Positions 16,289 through 25,465 of a DNA stretch of 64,000 bases are shown one piece after another. Source of the stretch: Ardenticatenales bacterium (GTDB lineage Bacteria; Chloroflexota; Anaerolineae; Promineifilales; Promineifilaceae); NCBI GenBank assembly GCA_020634515.1, contig JACKBL010000002.1, positions 682,001 through 746,000 of the forward strand. The letters are read 5' to 3'. A program made the translations under genes and the position numbers. How positions within the stretch are numbered: position 1 is the first letter of the stretch; every line of letters starts with the position of its first letter. Under the pieces are notes generated by a model that was given only the letters and a program-made list of their open reading frames with translations, did not search any database and was not told the DNA's origin.

Positions 16289-17494
16289 TCACCAGACGCG
16301 GCACAGGAACCCTTTGAGGTAGGCGGATTCGGGGAAGGTGAGGGCAATCGGGTGGTCGGGAGCCTGGCCGAGCGGGTAGAGAATTTGCGCGGTGCGTCCG
16401 GCATCCACCGCCGCGCCAAACAGCACCTTTTGGAACAGGTCCGCGCTCACCAGCCCGGAACAGGAGAACGTTGCCAGCAGGCCGCCGGGCGTGAGCAGCC
16501 GCAGCGCCAGCCAGTTCAGGTCTTTGTAGCCACGGCAGGCGCGTTCCACGTCGCGCTGTGTGTGCGCGAATTTGGGTGGGTCCAGGATGATCACGTCAAA
16601 CTGCTCGCCGGTGTCGCGGTAGTGGCGCAGCACCTGGAAAGCGTCGCCAGCGATGTATTCATCGTCGGGGCGTTGGGGGGCGGTGAGTTGGACGTTGGCT
16701 TCCGCCAGCCGCAGCACATCCACGGAACTGTCCAGGTTGGTGATGGCGCGCGCGCCGGCAGCGGCGGCGTAGACAGCGAAGCCGCCTGTGTAGCTGAAGA
16801 CGTTGAGGAGGCGTTTGCCGGCAACGAAGCGGGGCTGGCAGACGAGGGCGCGGTTGTCTCGCTGGTCCAGGTAGAGGCCGGTCTTGTGGCCGTGGCGCAG
16901 GTCTACCTGGAAGGGGTGACCGTTTTCGTGGACGGTGAGCAGGTCCGGGGGCGGTTGGCCCCAGAGGAGGCCACTAACCGGGGACAGCCCTTCTTTCTTA
17001 CGAATGGAGAGGTCGGAGCGTTCGAGAATGCCGGCAGGTCCCACCCGCGCCGCCAACAAATCCACCAACATCTGCTTCCACCGCTCAATCCCCGCCGTCT
17101 GGCTTTGCAACACCAGAAAATCGCCATACTGGTCCACGATCAGACCGGGCAGATCATCCGATTCGGCGTTGACGAGGCGCAGCGCGTTGGTTTGCGGGGC
17201 GAGTTGTAGCGCAGTTCTGCCGGCAATGGCGCGCGCCAACCGCCGTTCCCAAAATGCCTCATCAATCGATTCCTCCAGGTCCCAACTAAGGACGCGCGCT
17301 TGAATTTGTGAATGCGGATTGTAGTAGGCGCAGGCCAGCCAGGTATCGTCCGCCGCCACGATATGCACCAGGTCGCCGGCGTTTGCCTGCCCTTCCAATC
17401 GCTGCACCGCGCCGGAGAAAATCCAGGGATGGCGCTGCCGCAGCGGTCGGTCACGGTCTTTCTTGAGATAGAGAATTGCGGAAATGTTGGTCAT
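16289..17494 (-). CDS. rlmI: 23S rRNA (cytosine-5) methyltransferase RlmI-like
   Basis: 401 aa. A PUA domain at the N-terminus (about residues 1-80, 'RHPWIFSGAV'), an EEHEE-type linker domain, then a Rossmann SAM-binding domain ('LLNVFSYTGGFAVYAA'). Catalytic features are DPPKF and the Cys in FSCSG. This is the COG1092 architecture; the E. coli member makes m5C1962 in 23S rRNA. The exact target base here is inferred. Confidence 0.85.
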   Translation of the reverse strand: MTNISAILYLKKDRDRPLRQRHPWIFSGAVQRLEGQANAGDLVHIVAADDTWLACAYYNPHSQIQARVLSWDLEESIDEAFWERRLARAIAGRTALQLAPQTNALRLVNAESDDLPGLIVDQYGDFLVLQSQTAGIERWKQMLVDLLAARVGPAGILERSDLSIRKKEGLSPVSGLLWGQPPPDLLTVHENGHPFQVDLRHGHKTGLYLDQRDNRALVCQPRFVAGKRLLNVFSYTGGFAVYAAAAGARAITNLDSSVDVLRLAEANVQLTAPQRPDDEYIAGDAFQVLRHYRDTGEQFDVIILDPPKFAHTQRDVERACRGYKDLNWLALRLLTPGGLLATFSCSGLVSADLFQKVLFGAAVDAGRTAQILYPLGQAPDHPIALTFPESAYLKGFLCRVW

Positions 17495-17756
17495 GAATAC
17501 TCACTTTCGGAGCAGATTTTGCTAGATAAATTGAATTGTGGCGCTCGTGCGCTCAACATGCCATTCACAAAGCGCTTGCTTAAGGCAACTTGCCAACTGT
17601 ATCAGAAACCGCCCGGTTGCCCAATGGTGTTAGCGAGTCGGCAGCCATGCTCCATGCGGATTGATGATGTTTCCCTTTTCCCGTTGATCGTTTTCCCGTT
17701 GGCAAAACTGTCCGAATAGAACGATAGCTGCCTTGTCAATGTTGTACAGGCGTACC

Positions 17757-17785
17757 TTGACACTCATGACGCACCGTGTTATATT
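17757..17785 (+). promoter_or_regulatory. Strong sigma70-type promoter
   Basis: TTGACA (17757-17762) and TATATT (17780-17785) lie exactly 17 bp apart in an otherwise empty spacer. It points towards the phasin-like gene 240 bp away, so the MITE at 17900-17994 would be in the 5' leader. Confidence 0.65.
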
Positions 17786-17899
17786 ACGGCTTAACGCGGC
17801 GCGTTATCTGGCGTTAGCGCGGGTGGGAACTAGAGGGTGGCCGGAGCCTGATGAAGATGCGATGCAGCCAGGGCAGCGTGCCTGACATATTGATGAACA

Positions 17900-17994
17900 G
17901 TAACTACTAACGCTCTCTGGAGATTGGACCAAATTCACGCGCTCAATGGCCATTTTCACCAGAGAAAATTGGTTCAATCTGGCCTGGCAGTTAC
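17900..17994. repeat. MITE family A, copy 1 (with 8-bp target duplication)
   Basis: 95 bp with inverted ends GTAACTACTAAC... and ...GGCAGTTAC, and an inner inverted pair GATTGGACCAAATT/AATTGGTTCAATC. It is flanked by an exact 8-bp direct repeat GATGAACA (17892-17899 and 17995-18002). Confidence 0.85.
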
Positions 17995-18024
17995 GATGAA
18001 CAACCTTCAGCGGAGGCATGAGAG

Positions 18025-18405
18025 ATGTCCGAATCTGTGAACTTGATTGAGGAACAGTTGGCCCTGGATGAGGGCAGTTCCGTGCTGGAAATGGCGCGCA
18101 AGGTGCTGCTGGCCAGCATTGGCGCTGTTGTCCTGGCGCAGGAAGAGATGGACACATTCGTGGGCAAACTGGTAGAGCGCGGAGAGATCGCCGAAAAAGA
18201 TGGACGCAAGTTGCTAAACGAGTTGCGTGAGCGGCGTAAGTCCGCGCCGGAGTCGCCACGGGTGGAATCCGAGGGACGTATGGATGCGATGCTGAAACGC
18301 ATGAATATCCCTACGAAGACGGATATTGAAACATTGAGCCAGAAAATTCATCACCTGACGGAAAAGGTCGAGGGTTTGCTGGTGGCCGCCGAGGACCGAC
18401 CCTGA
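18025..18405 (+). CDS. Phasin-like (polyhydroxyalkanoate granule) protein
   Basis: 126 aa, all-helical and highly charged. A hydrophobic helix (about residues 22-45, 'MARKVLLASIGAVVLAQEEM') is followed by 'FVGKLVERGEIAEKDGRKLL', a pattern of the PhaF/poly-granule-associated family, and a C-terminal coiled coil ('DIETLSQKIHHLTEKVEGL'). Such proteins coat storage granules or bind DNA through basic tails, but here no AAKP-type basic tail is present. The ATG follows GGAGGCATGAGAG. It may be co-transcribed with folK 45 bp downstream. Confidence 0.6.
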   Translation: MSESVNLIEEQLALDEGSSVLEMARKVLLASIGAVVLAQEEMDTFVGKLVERGEIAEKDGRKLLNELRERRKSAPESPRVESEGRMDAMLKRMNIPTKTDIETLSQKIHHLTEKVEGLLVAAEDRP

Positions 18406-18450
18406 CCCGCTGGGAAAGGTGATGAGGCGTGGTGGCGTAGGGGTGATCAG

Positions 18451-18993
18451 ATGCTAGATTCTCCCTTGCGCCAGCAGACGGAATGCGCCCCAATCTGTTA
18501 TCTTGGCCTGGGCAGCAATCTGGGCCAGCGTGAAGTACATCTGCGCCAGGCCATTAAACTACTGCGTGCGTTTATGGTTGTGAGCGCGATTTCTCCCGTT
18601 TACGAAACGCCTCCCTGGGGCGTGGTCGATCAGCCTGATTTTCTCAACATTTGCGTGGCGGGCAGTACCCATCTGCCGCCGCTGCCGTTGCTGTCGGCGC
18701 TCAAAAGGATTGAAAACGAGATGGGGCGACGGGCTACCTATCGCTGGGGACCGCGCCTGATAGACATTGACCTGCTCTTTTATGGTGATCTGATCTTGGA
18801 AACTGAGCGGCTTACCATTCCACATCCTCATCTGGCGGCGCGCGCCTTTGTGCTGGCGCCGCTGGCGGATATTGCTCCCGGATATTTGCACCCACAAACG
18901 AAGAATAGCGTCGCCGAAATGTTGGCGGAAGTTGACCAGACCGGGCTGCGGCGTCTGGCCGCGCCTCTGTTTGCCGAGGATGCCCATGTCTAA
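18451..18993 (+). CDS. folK: 6-hydroxymethyl-7,8-dihydropterin pyrophosphokinase
   Basis: 180 aa. FolK transfers pyrophosphate from ATP to the pterin in folate synthesis. Family signatures are 'YLGLGSNLGQRE', 'VYETPPWG', 'FLNICVA' and 'RWGPRLIDIDLLFYG' with the Mg-binding Asp pair. The length is normal. It overlaps folP by 8 bp, so the two are coupled. Confidence 0.95.
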   Translation: MLDSPLRQQTECAPICYLGLGSNLGQREVHLRQAIKLLRAFMVVSAISPVYETPPWGVVDQPDFLNICVAGSTHLPPLPLLSALKRIENEMGRRATYRWGPRLIDIDLLFYGDLILETERLTIPHPHLAARAFVLAPLADIAPGYLHPQTKNSVAEMLAEVDQTGLRRLAAPLFAEDAHV

Positions 18994-19888
18994 GGTCGCG
19001 CCCGTTCGCCATCCGTCGCTTGCCCGATTTGCGTGGGGCAGTCGCACCTACGTTATGGGTATCCTTAACGTTACGCCGGACAGTTTTTCTGGTGATGGGC
19101 TACTGGCGGAGCATGGCCATGTTACGGCGGCGGCGGTGGCCCAGGCGCGGCAGTTCGTGGCGGATGGCGCGGATATCGTGGACATCGGCGGCGAGAGTAC
19201 GCGCCCGGGCAGCACGCCGGTGAGTGCGGCGGAGGAGATGGCCCGGATTCTGCCGGTGATTGGCGCGGTGCGGGCGGCGCTGGACGTGACGATTTCCGTG
19301 GACACCTATCGCGCGGAGGTGGCGGAAGCGGCGCTGGCGGCGGGAGCGGACTGGGTGAACGATGTGTGGGGGCTGCGCATGGACCCACGCATGGCGGAGG
19401 TGGTGGCGGCGGCGGGCTGCCCGGTGGTGATTATGCACAACCGCGGCAAGCCAAAGGATGTGGCCCAGGAAACACGGCTGGGGGGGCGGTATGTGGGGGT
19501 GGCCTATGACGATTTGCTGGCGGACGTGACGCGGGAGTTGGAAGCGGGCATTGCCGTGGCTCTGGAAGCCGGTATCCTCCCCCACCACATCATCATTGAT
19601 CCGGGGATTGGTTTTGGCAAGACGGTTGCGCAAAATGCGCGGTTGATCCATGAATTGGGGCGCATTAAGGCGCTGGGCTATCCGGTTTTGTTGGGACCTT
19701 CGCGCAAGTCGTTTATTGGTTACACGCTGGACCTGCCGCCGGCGGAGCGTATGGAGGGCACGGCGGCAACGGTTGCCATTGGCATTGACCGCGGCGCGGA
19801 TATTGTGCGTGTCCATGACGTGCGGGCGATGGTCCGTGTGGCGCGCATGACGGACCGCATTGTACGAGGTGTGGGGTATGAGGTATGA
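18986..19888 (+). CDS. folP: Dihydropteroate synthase
   Basis: 300 aa TIM barrel joining p-aminobenzoate to the pterin pyrophosphate, the step after FolK. Motifs are 'MGILNVTPDSFS', 'DIGGESTRPGS', 'VDTYRAEVA', 'NDVWG', 'DPGIGFGKT' and 'GPSRKSFIG'. It is translated from ATG 18986 inside the end of folK, with GAGGA upstream; the longer frame from 18848 lies in folK and is rejected. Confidence 0.95.
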   Translation: MSKVAPVRHPSLARFAWGSRTYVMGILNVTPDSFSGDGLLAEHGHVTAAAVAQARQFVADGADIVDIGGESTRPGSTPVSAAEEMARILPVIGAVRAALDVTISVDTYRAEVAEAALAAGADWVNDVWGLRMDPRMAEVVAAAGCPVVIMHNRGKPKDVAQETRLGGRYVGVAYDDLLADVTRELEAGIAVALEAGILPHHIIIDPGIGFGKTVAQNARLIHELGRIKALGYPVLLGPSRKSFIGYTLDLPPAERMEGTAATVAIGIDRGADIVRVHDVRAMVRVARMTDRIVRGVGYEV

Positions 19889-19950
19889 GGTATGAGTGAG
19901 GTCATTGCCGCTTGCCTGATACTCAGTGTCTACTATTTGAGGAGTTAACG

Positions 19951-21042
19951 ATGATTAATTTTCAGCTTGATGAAGAGCAATCCATGCTGACGACGGCTAT
20001 TCGGCGTTTTGCGCAGGAGCGGGTGCGGAAGGTGTTCCGTGATGCGGATGAGGATGGTGAAATGCCGGCAGACGTAATCGCGGCGGGGTGGGAGTTGGGC
20101 GTGCTGCCGACGAGTATTCCCGAGGCGTATGGGGGTTTTGGTGACCATTCCATGGTCACGTCCGTGTTGGCGACCGAGGCTTTTGCCTGGGGCGACCTGG
20201 CGGCGGCATTGGCGATTATGACGCCGGGATTGGTGGCCGTACCGGTGATGTTGGAGGGGAGCGAGGCGCAGAAGGAGGCGTATTTGCCCCAGTTTTGCGA
20301 AGAGATTATGCCGCCAATGACGGCGGCGCTGACGGAGCCGCGGATGCAGTATGATCCGCGACACCTGGAGACGACGGCGACGCGGGAAGGCGACGAGTAC
20401 GTGCTGAACGGGGTGAAGTGCATGGTTCCGCGGGCGACGGCGGCGTCGTTGATCCTGGTTTATGCGCGGGAGGGGGAAGGCAATCAGGCGTTCCTGGTTC
20501 CGGCGGATGCGCCGGGGTTGGTGATTGGGGAGCGGGAGAAATTGATGGGGGTGAAGGCGCTGCCGACTTATGGGGTGACGCTGACGGATGTGCGCGTGCC
20601 GGCATCTTCTCGACTGGGAGAGGCGCGCGGCATCAATTTTGACCGCATCCTCAACTACAGCCGCGTCACCCTGGGTGCGGCAGCCGTCGGGCTGGCCCGT
20701 GCCGCCTACGAATACGCCGTCGAATACGCCAAGACGCGGCAGCAGTTCGGCGAACCCATTGCTCACCGCCAGTCCATCGCCTTCATGCTGGCGGAAATGG
20801 CGATTGACATTGACGCCGCCCGCCTCATGGTCTGGGAGACCGCCTGGAAAATGGACAAAGGGGAAGACGTGACGCGAGACGTGAGCGTGATGAAGTATTA
20901 CACCGATAACATGGTGCTGCGCGTGGCGGACCAGGCGCTGCAAACGCTGGGCGGCTATGGCTACATCCGCGAGTATCCCGTGGAACTGTGGCTGCGCAAT
21001 GCCCGCGGTTTTGCCACGTTCGATGGCATGGCGATTGCCTGA
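19951..21042 (+). CDS. Acyl-CoA dehydrogenase
   Basis: 363 aa flavoprotein that makes 2-enoyl-CoA, the first step of beta-oxidation. N-terminal helical domain (residues 1-115), beta domain with 'MTAALTEPRMQYDPR', and a C-terminal helical domain with 'ALQTLGGYGYIREYPVE'. The usual 'GTNEI' tail is replaced by 'ATFDGMAIA', so the C-terminus is short. ATG 19951 has GAGGAG 7 bp upstream. It is followed 35 bp on by a second dehydrogenase. Codons change from G-ending to C-ending at the TGCCGGCA at 20597. Confidence 0.88.
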   Translation: MINFQLDEEQSMLTTAIRRFAQERVRKVFRDADEDGEMPADVIAAGWELGVLPTSIPEAYGGFGDHSMVTSVLATEAFAWGDLAAALAIMTPGLVAVPVMLEGSEAQKEAYLPQFCEEIMPPMTAALTEPRMQYDPRHLETTATREGDEYVLNGVKCMVPRATAASLILVYAREGEGNQAFLVPADAPGLVIGEREKLMGVKALPTYGVTLTDVRVPASSRLGEARGINFDRILNYSRVTLGAAAVGLARAAYEYAVEYAKTRQQFGEPIAHRQSIAFMLAEMAIDIDAARLMVWETAWKMDKGEDVTRDVSVMKYYTDNMVLRVADQALQTLGGYGYIREYPVELWLRNARGFATFDGMAIA

Positions 21043-21077
21043 GGCCTTCTCAGCCATCCATTCAGGAGAAGCAAAAA

Positions 21078-22337
21078 ATGATTAGTTTTGAGATTCCCAG
21101 CCGAATTACCAACGAAGTGCAGCTTGTGAAAATGGTGGCCGAGCAGGTGATGCGCCCGAAGTCGCGCTACTATGATGAACATGAGCATGAGCGCCCGGTG
21201 GAATACATCAACATGATGTGGCAGTTCCTGCGCGACCAGAATAAGAAGCGCATGGAAAAGATGATGAGCGCCAATGGGCAGACCAATGGCAGCAAGCCGA
21301 AGGAAGCGTTTGACTTTTCGGTGCTGCGGTTGGTCGTGATTATTGAGATGCTCAGTTGGGGGGATGCCGGCATGTACCTCTGCACCCCCGATCCCCTCTT
21401 GGGCGGCGCCGCCGTGGAAGCCGTGGGCACAACCGACCAGAAAATCCGTTTCCTGCAGCGGTTTGGCGAAGGCGACCCCAAATGGGGGGCCATGGCCATG
21501 ACGGAACCAGGCGCAGGTTCCGACACCAGCGGCATCCGCACGCGCGCCCTGCTGGACAAAGAGAAGAACGAATGGGTGTTGAACGGAGAGAAAATCTTCT
21601 GCACCAGCGGCGGATTGGCCCTGGAGGAGTCCAACGGCTTCGTTGTCGTCTGGGCCACGGTTGATCCGAAGTCGGGTCGTGCCGGCATGAAACCATTCGT
21701 TGTGGAAGCGGGAACACCCGGCGTTGCCGTCGTCAAGCACGAACACAAAATGGGTATCCGCGTCAGCGACACCGTTTCCATCGTCTTCCAGGATGCGCGC
21801 ATCCCCTTTGACAACATCCTCGGCAGCCCAGACGTGCAGCGCGAAGGCACGATCAAGGGGTTCAAGGGGGCCATGAAAACGTTTGACGCCAGCCGCCCGG
21901 CGGTGGCCGCCAGCGCCATGGGCGTGGCCCGCGCCGCTATGGAGTTCACGCGGGAGAAGTTGGCCGAAGAAGGCATCGTCCTGGACTACACCAAGCCGTT
22001 GCACCAGATGACGGCCGTGGAGCGCGATCTGTTGGAGATGGAAGCGCGGCAGCGGGCCGGCTGGCTGCTGACCGTGCGCGCGGCCACGATGATGGGATAC
22101 GGCGAGAGCAATCGCCTGGAAGCGAGCATGTGCAAGGCGCGCGCGGGCGAGACGGCTACCTGGATCACGCAGAAAGCGGTGGAGTTGCTGGGGCCGTTGG
22201 GGTATTCGCGCCAGTGGTTGGCGGAAAAATGGATGCGTGACGCGAAGATCAACGACATCTACGAAGGCACGAAGCAGATTAACCTGCTGATTGTGGCCCG
22301 CAGCATCCTCGGCTACACGCGCAAAGAACTGAAGTAG
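21078..22337 (+). CDS. Acyl-CoA dehydrogenase (second, larger type)
   Basis: 419 aa. FAD-binding signatures 'MAMTEPGAGSDTSGIRT' and 'GEKIFCTSGG' are present, and a C-terminal 'INDIYEGTKQINLLIVARSILG' carries the usual catalytic Glu region (EGT). An N-terminal extension with 'EHEHERP' is characteristic of the larger type. It pairs with 19951-21042, perhaps as a heteromeric or dual-substrate set; that is inference. ATG 21078 follows AGGAGAAGC. The stop codon TAG is immediately followed by a MITE A copy. Confidence 0.88.
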   Translation: MISFEIPSRITNEVQLVKMVAEQVMRPKSRYYDEHEHERPVEYINMMWQFLRDQNKKRMEKMMSANGQTNGSKPKEAFDFSVLRLVVIIEMLSWGDAGMYLCTPDPLLGGAAVEAVGTTDQKIRFLQRFGEGDPKWGAMAMTEPGAGSDTSGIRTRALLDKEKNEWVLNGEKIFCTSGGLALEESNGFVVVWATVDPKSGRAGMKPFVVEAGTPGVAVVKHEHKMGIRVSDTVSIVFQDARIPFDNILGSPDVQREGTIKGFKGAMKTFDASRPAVAASAMGVARAAMEFTREKLAEEGIVLDYTKPLHQMTAVERDLLEMEARQRAGWLLTVRAATMMGYGESNRLEASMCKARAGETATWITQKAVELLGPLGYSRQWLAEKWMRDAKINDIYEGTKQINLLIVARSILGYTRKELK

Positions 22338-22432
22338 TGACTATACAGGTCATCTGCCCAGATTGGACCAATTTGCTCTGGTTGAATCTTATTGATGTCT
22401 ACAAAATTGGTCCAATCTGGCTTAGCCGTTAC
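22337..22432. repeat. MITE family A, copy 2
   Basis: Starts GTGACTATACAGG and ends GCCGTTAC, with inner GATTGGACCAATTT/AAATTGGTCCAATC. The central part is nearly identical, in reverse orientation, to the copy at 33981-34082 (over 70 bp). No target duplication is visible. The element separates the dehydrogenase stop from the SDR ribosome site. Confidence 0.8.
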
Positions 22433-22457
22433 TATTTTCTTATCTCCTGGAGTGCCC

Positions 22458-23222
22458 ATGGATTTGTTTGCCCTGAATGACAAGGTAGCCATCGTGACCG
22501 GGGCGTCGCGTGGGATTGGCGAGGCGATTGCTTGGGCGTATGCGCGGGCCGGGGCGCGGTTGGTGATCAGCAGTCGCAAAGCGGAGAATATCGATCCGGT
22601 GGCGGCGGCGATTAACGAGACTTTTCCGGGGCGGGCGGTGGCGATGGCCGCGCACGCGGGGGAGGCGGCGGAGGCGCAGGCGTTGGTGGCGCAGGCGGTG
22701 GCGTCGTTTGGGCGGCTAGATGTGGTTGTGAATAATGCCGGCACAAACCCCCACTTTGGCCCTATTCTCACCGCCGCTGAATCCCACTGGGACAAAATCC
22801 TGCAAGTCAACGTCAAAGGCCCTTTCCTCCTCTGCCAGGCGGCCATTCAGCAGATGCAGCAGCAGGGAGGTGGGGGCAAGATCATTAACGTGGCGTCGAT
22901 TGCCGGCATTCGGCCCGGCGCGATGATGGGCGTCTACAGCGTGAGCAAAGCCGCCCTCATCATGCTCACCAAAGTCCTTGCCAGCGAAGTCGGCTCCGAC
23001 AATATCCAGGTCAACGCCATTGCTCCCGGCTTTATTAAAACCAAATTTAGTGCCGCCTTGTGGCAAAATCCGGCCATCGCCAATGCCCTGATCTCCGAGA
23101 CCCCCGCCGGACGCATGGCCGAACCGGAGGAACTTGCCGGCATCGCCGTCTACCTTGCTTCCGCCGCGTCTAATTTCACCACGGGGGCTGTCTTTACCAT
23201 CGATGGAGGATATACTATATAG
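22458..23222 (+). CDS. Short-chain dehydrogenase/reductase
   Basis: 254 aa classical SDR. Cofactor motif 'TGASRGIGEAIA', 'NNAG' at the end of beta-4, catalytic Ser in 'INVASIAG', and 'YSVSKAAL' giving Tyr-x3-Lys. Arg residues after beta-2 ('SSRKAENID') favour NADP(H). Setting among acyl-CoA enzymes suggests a hydroxyacyl or ketoacyl substrate, but that is inferred. ATG 22458 follows GGAG; the frame from 22392 begins inside a MITE and is rejected. Confidence 0.88.
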   Translation: MDLFALNDKVAIVTGASRGIGEAIAWAYARAGARLVISSRKAENIDPVAAAINETFPGRAVAMAAHAGEAAEAQALVAQAVASFGRLDVVVNNAGTNPHFGPILTAAESHWDKILQVNVKGPFLLCQAAIQQMQQQGGGGKIINVASIAGIRPGAMMGVYSVSKAALIMLTKVLASEVGSDNIQVNAIAPGFIKTKFSAALWQNPAIANALISETPAGRMAEPEELAGIAVYLASAASNFTTGAVFTIDGGYTI

Positions 23223-23256
23223 AGGTTTTCTATCACGCATCGTGGCAAAGGAAATG

Positions 23257-23330
23257 GTAACTACTAACATTCTCTGGAGATTGGACCAGTCGCAACAGAG
23301 AAAATGGGTCCAATCGGGCCTAGTAGTTAC
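23257..23330. repeat. MITE family A, copy 3 (short)
   Basis: 74 bp with intact GTAACTACTAAC and TAGTAGTTAC ends but a shortened middle. Flanks AGGAAATG and AAGAAATG match at 7 of 8 positions, an 8-bp target duplication. Confidence 0.75.
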
Positions 23331-23464
23331 AAGAAATGAACAATGAATGGGTGAATCTGTGAATTCATGAATGGCTAACCGGGGCGTCCGTCGCAAATGC
23401 CATGAAATATGCAACAATTCCCCGATTATGATTGTTCTCCTCCACCTTATCCATCACACGACTC

Positions 23465-25465
23465 ATGTCCAGAGCGTATACACGCCAACTACGCGGAGAA
23501 ACGATCGAGACGATCATGTTGATCAGCCCGATTCTTGTGACGCTGCTGGCGTTGGGGAGCCTGCTTGTGGCCCTGAGGTCTGCTAACAGGCTGGAATCCT
23601 ATCTTTACTTGCTGATGCCGCCGGTGGCGGTCTATGTAGCCCAGGTGGTGCGGCGGTTAAATCGGAAGGGGGAAGAAGAACGTGCCGGCATTGTCTTCCT
23701 CAGCGTCCACCTGTTTTTGCTCACCTACGTCTTTTACAACCTCGGCTCCCCCAGTGGCGCGCTGCCTTACGCCTACGGAATCCTCATCATCGTCAGCGGC
23801 ACGATCCTGTCTCCCCGGGCCGCTTTCTACACATGGCTCTGGTCCGTCGTCCTCATGCTTGGCAGCCTCGCCCTGCGCGAGGACCTCACCTGGTCCGCCG
23901 TTTTCGACGTCACCGCGGCCTCCGTCGTCAATCTTTTTCTGGCGGGTCTTAATTACCTCTCCAGCTTTGATTGGGAAATCGCGCTGCGTTCCGTCAGTGA
24001 CCTGCACCAAAAAGTACAGCGGCGGCGCGATGAACTCTGGAACACGCAGCAGGAACTCCGCCACGCCAATGCCCGTCTCCAGGCCCTAAACACACTCTTG
24101 GAGACCAGCGTGGCGATAAACCAGCGGGTTACGTCTATTCTGGAACTGGACCAACTGCTGCAGGAAGTGGCCTCGCTCATCGAAGGACAGTTTGCCTACA
24201 GCCGTGTGACCATTCTGCTGCCCACGGCGGCAATCGAAGGATTGATCCCGCATCACCACGGCGGCGCGCTGTCGCTGACTTTGCCCGATGGCGCGGTGCT
24301 GTATGCTACGGAGGCGGACGCGGTCGGACAGGCGGTTATCAGGCGTCAGCCTGTGCGCGTGGATGATCTGGCGTTGACCCGCGAGCGGAATCATGTCCTT
24401 TTGCGCCCTGGTGCGCGTTCGGAATTGGCGCTGCCCCTGTTCAGCGGAGACGACTTGATGGGGGTGGTAGATATTCAGAGCGAGCGCAGTGGCATGTTCA
24501 ACGCGGATTCCGTTTTCGTGCTGCGTTCGCTGGCGGACCAACTGACGATCGCGATTCAAAATGCGCGTCTTTACAATCAAGTTTCCCGTTTCAATCAACA
24601 GTTGGAGCAGGAAGTCCGGCGGCGCACGGAGGATTTGCAGCAGGCGTATGACAAGTTGGAGCGACTGGATCGCACCAAGTCTGATTTTATTCGCGTGGTT
24701 TCGCATGAACTGCGCACGCCGCTGACGGTGCTGCAGGGATACAGTGGCATGTTGATGCAGGAAAGGATGACGGCGGAGAATGAGTATTTGGGGCAGTTGG
24801 TTGCCGGCATTGACTCCGGAGCCAGACGCCTGCATGAAGTGGTCAACACGATGCTGGACATGGTCAAAATCGACAGTCGCGCTCTGGAATTGTATCCGGA
24901 GCCGGTGTTGGTGCAGATGTTGATCAGCAGCCTGGCCGGTGGTTTTCGCCGTACACTGGCCGAACGACATTTGACATTGCAGATAGAGGGTGTGCAGGAA
25001 ATGCCGGCAATTGAGGCCGACCCCGATGCCCTCTCCAAAGCCTTCTACCACCTGATCATCAACGCCATCAAATACACCCCCGATGGTGGCTCCATTCGCA
25101 TCACCGGCGCCTGCCCCCCACTATCCGCCGACGCGGCGGATAGCCACCTGGAAATCGTCGTCAGCGACACAGGGATCGGCATCGATCCCGAGTTTCACGA
25201 ACTAATCTTCACCAAATTCTACCAGACCGGAAAAGTGGCCCTTCATTCCAGCGGCAAGACGAAGTTTAAGGGTGGTGGCCCCGGCCTCGGTCTGGCCATC
25301 GCCCGCGGCATCGTCGAAGCGCACCAGGGCAAAGTCTGGGTTGAAAGCCCCTGTCACGACGAAACAACTTGCCCCGGCAGCCACTTCCACGTGTTGCTGC
25401 CTCTCAGACAAAGCCACGGACATATCATGCGCGGCTCGACCGCATCAGGAGAGTTGAACCAATGA
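23465..25465 (+). CDS. Membrane GAF-domain sensor histidine kinase
   Basis: 666 aa. About five TM helices (residues 18-155) form an N-terminal sensor, then a coiled coil, a GAF domain (about 215-365, 'LELDQLLQEVASLIEG'), a second coiled coil, HisKA with the phospho-acceptor His in 'VVSHELRTPL' (about residue 413), and an HATPase domain ('HLIINAIKYT', 'DTGIGI', 'GPGLGLAIA'). No response regulator is adjacent. Its TGA overlaps the next gene's ATG (ATGA), tying its translation to a beta-oxidation enzyme. ATG 23465 is chosen over a TTG at 23432. Confidence 0.9.
   Translation: MSRAYTRQLRGETIETIMLISPILVTLLALGSLLVALRSANRLESYLYLLMPPVAVYVAQVVRRLNRKGEEERAGIVFLSVHLFLLTYVFYNLGSPSGALPYAYGILIIVSGTILSPRAAFYTWLWSVVLMLGSLALREDLTWSAVFDVTAASVVNLFLAGLNYLSSFDWEIALRSVSDLHQKVQRRRDELWNTQQELRHANARLQALNTLLETSVAINQRVTSILELDQLLQEVASLIEGQFAYSRVTILLPTAAIEGLIPHHHGGALSLTLPDGAVLYATEADAVGQAVIRRQPVRVDDLALTRERNHVLLRPGARSELALPLFSGDDLMGVVDIQSERSGMFNADSVFVLRSLADQLTIAIQNARLYNQVSRFNQQLEQEVRRRTEDLQQAYDKLERLDRTKSDFIRVVSHELRTPLTVLQGYSGMLMQERMTAENEYLGQLVAGIDSGARRLHEVVNTMLDMVKIDSRALELYPEPVLVQMLISSLAGGFRRTLAERHLTLQIEGVQEMPAIEADPDALSKAFYHLIINAIKYTPDGGSIRITGACPPLSADAADSHLEIVVSDTGIGIDPEFHELIFTKFYQTGKVALHSSGKTKFKGGGPGLGLAIARGIVEAHQGKVWVESPCHDETTCPGSHFHVLLPLRQSHGHIMRGSTASGELNQ

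Noticed and set aside
16228..16419. 64-residue N-terminal extension of SMC
   Set aside because: It overlaps the rlmI-like gene end, and the conserved SMC start is at 16227.
19945..21057. 370-aa minus frame opposite the first acyl-CoA dehydrogenase
   Set aside because: His/Arg-rich shadow without conserved motifs; the plus frame is a clear enzyme.
22392..22457. Upstream start for the SDR gene
   Set aside because: It lies inside a MITE copy; ATG 22458 has its own ribosome site and gives the normal SDR N-terminus.
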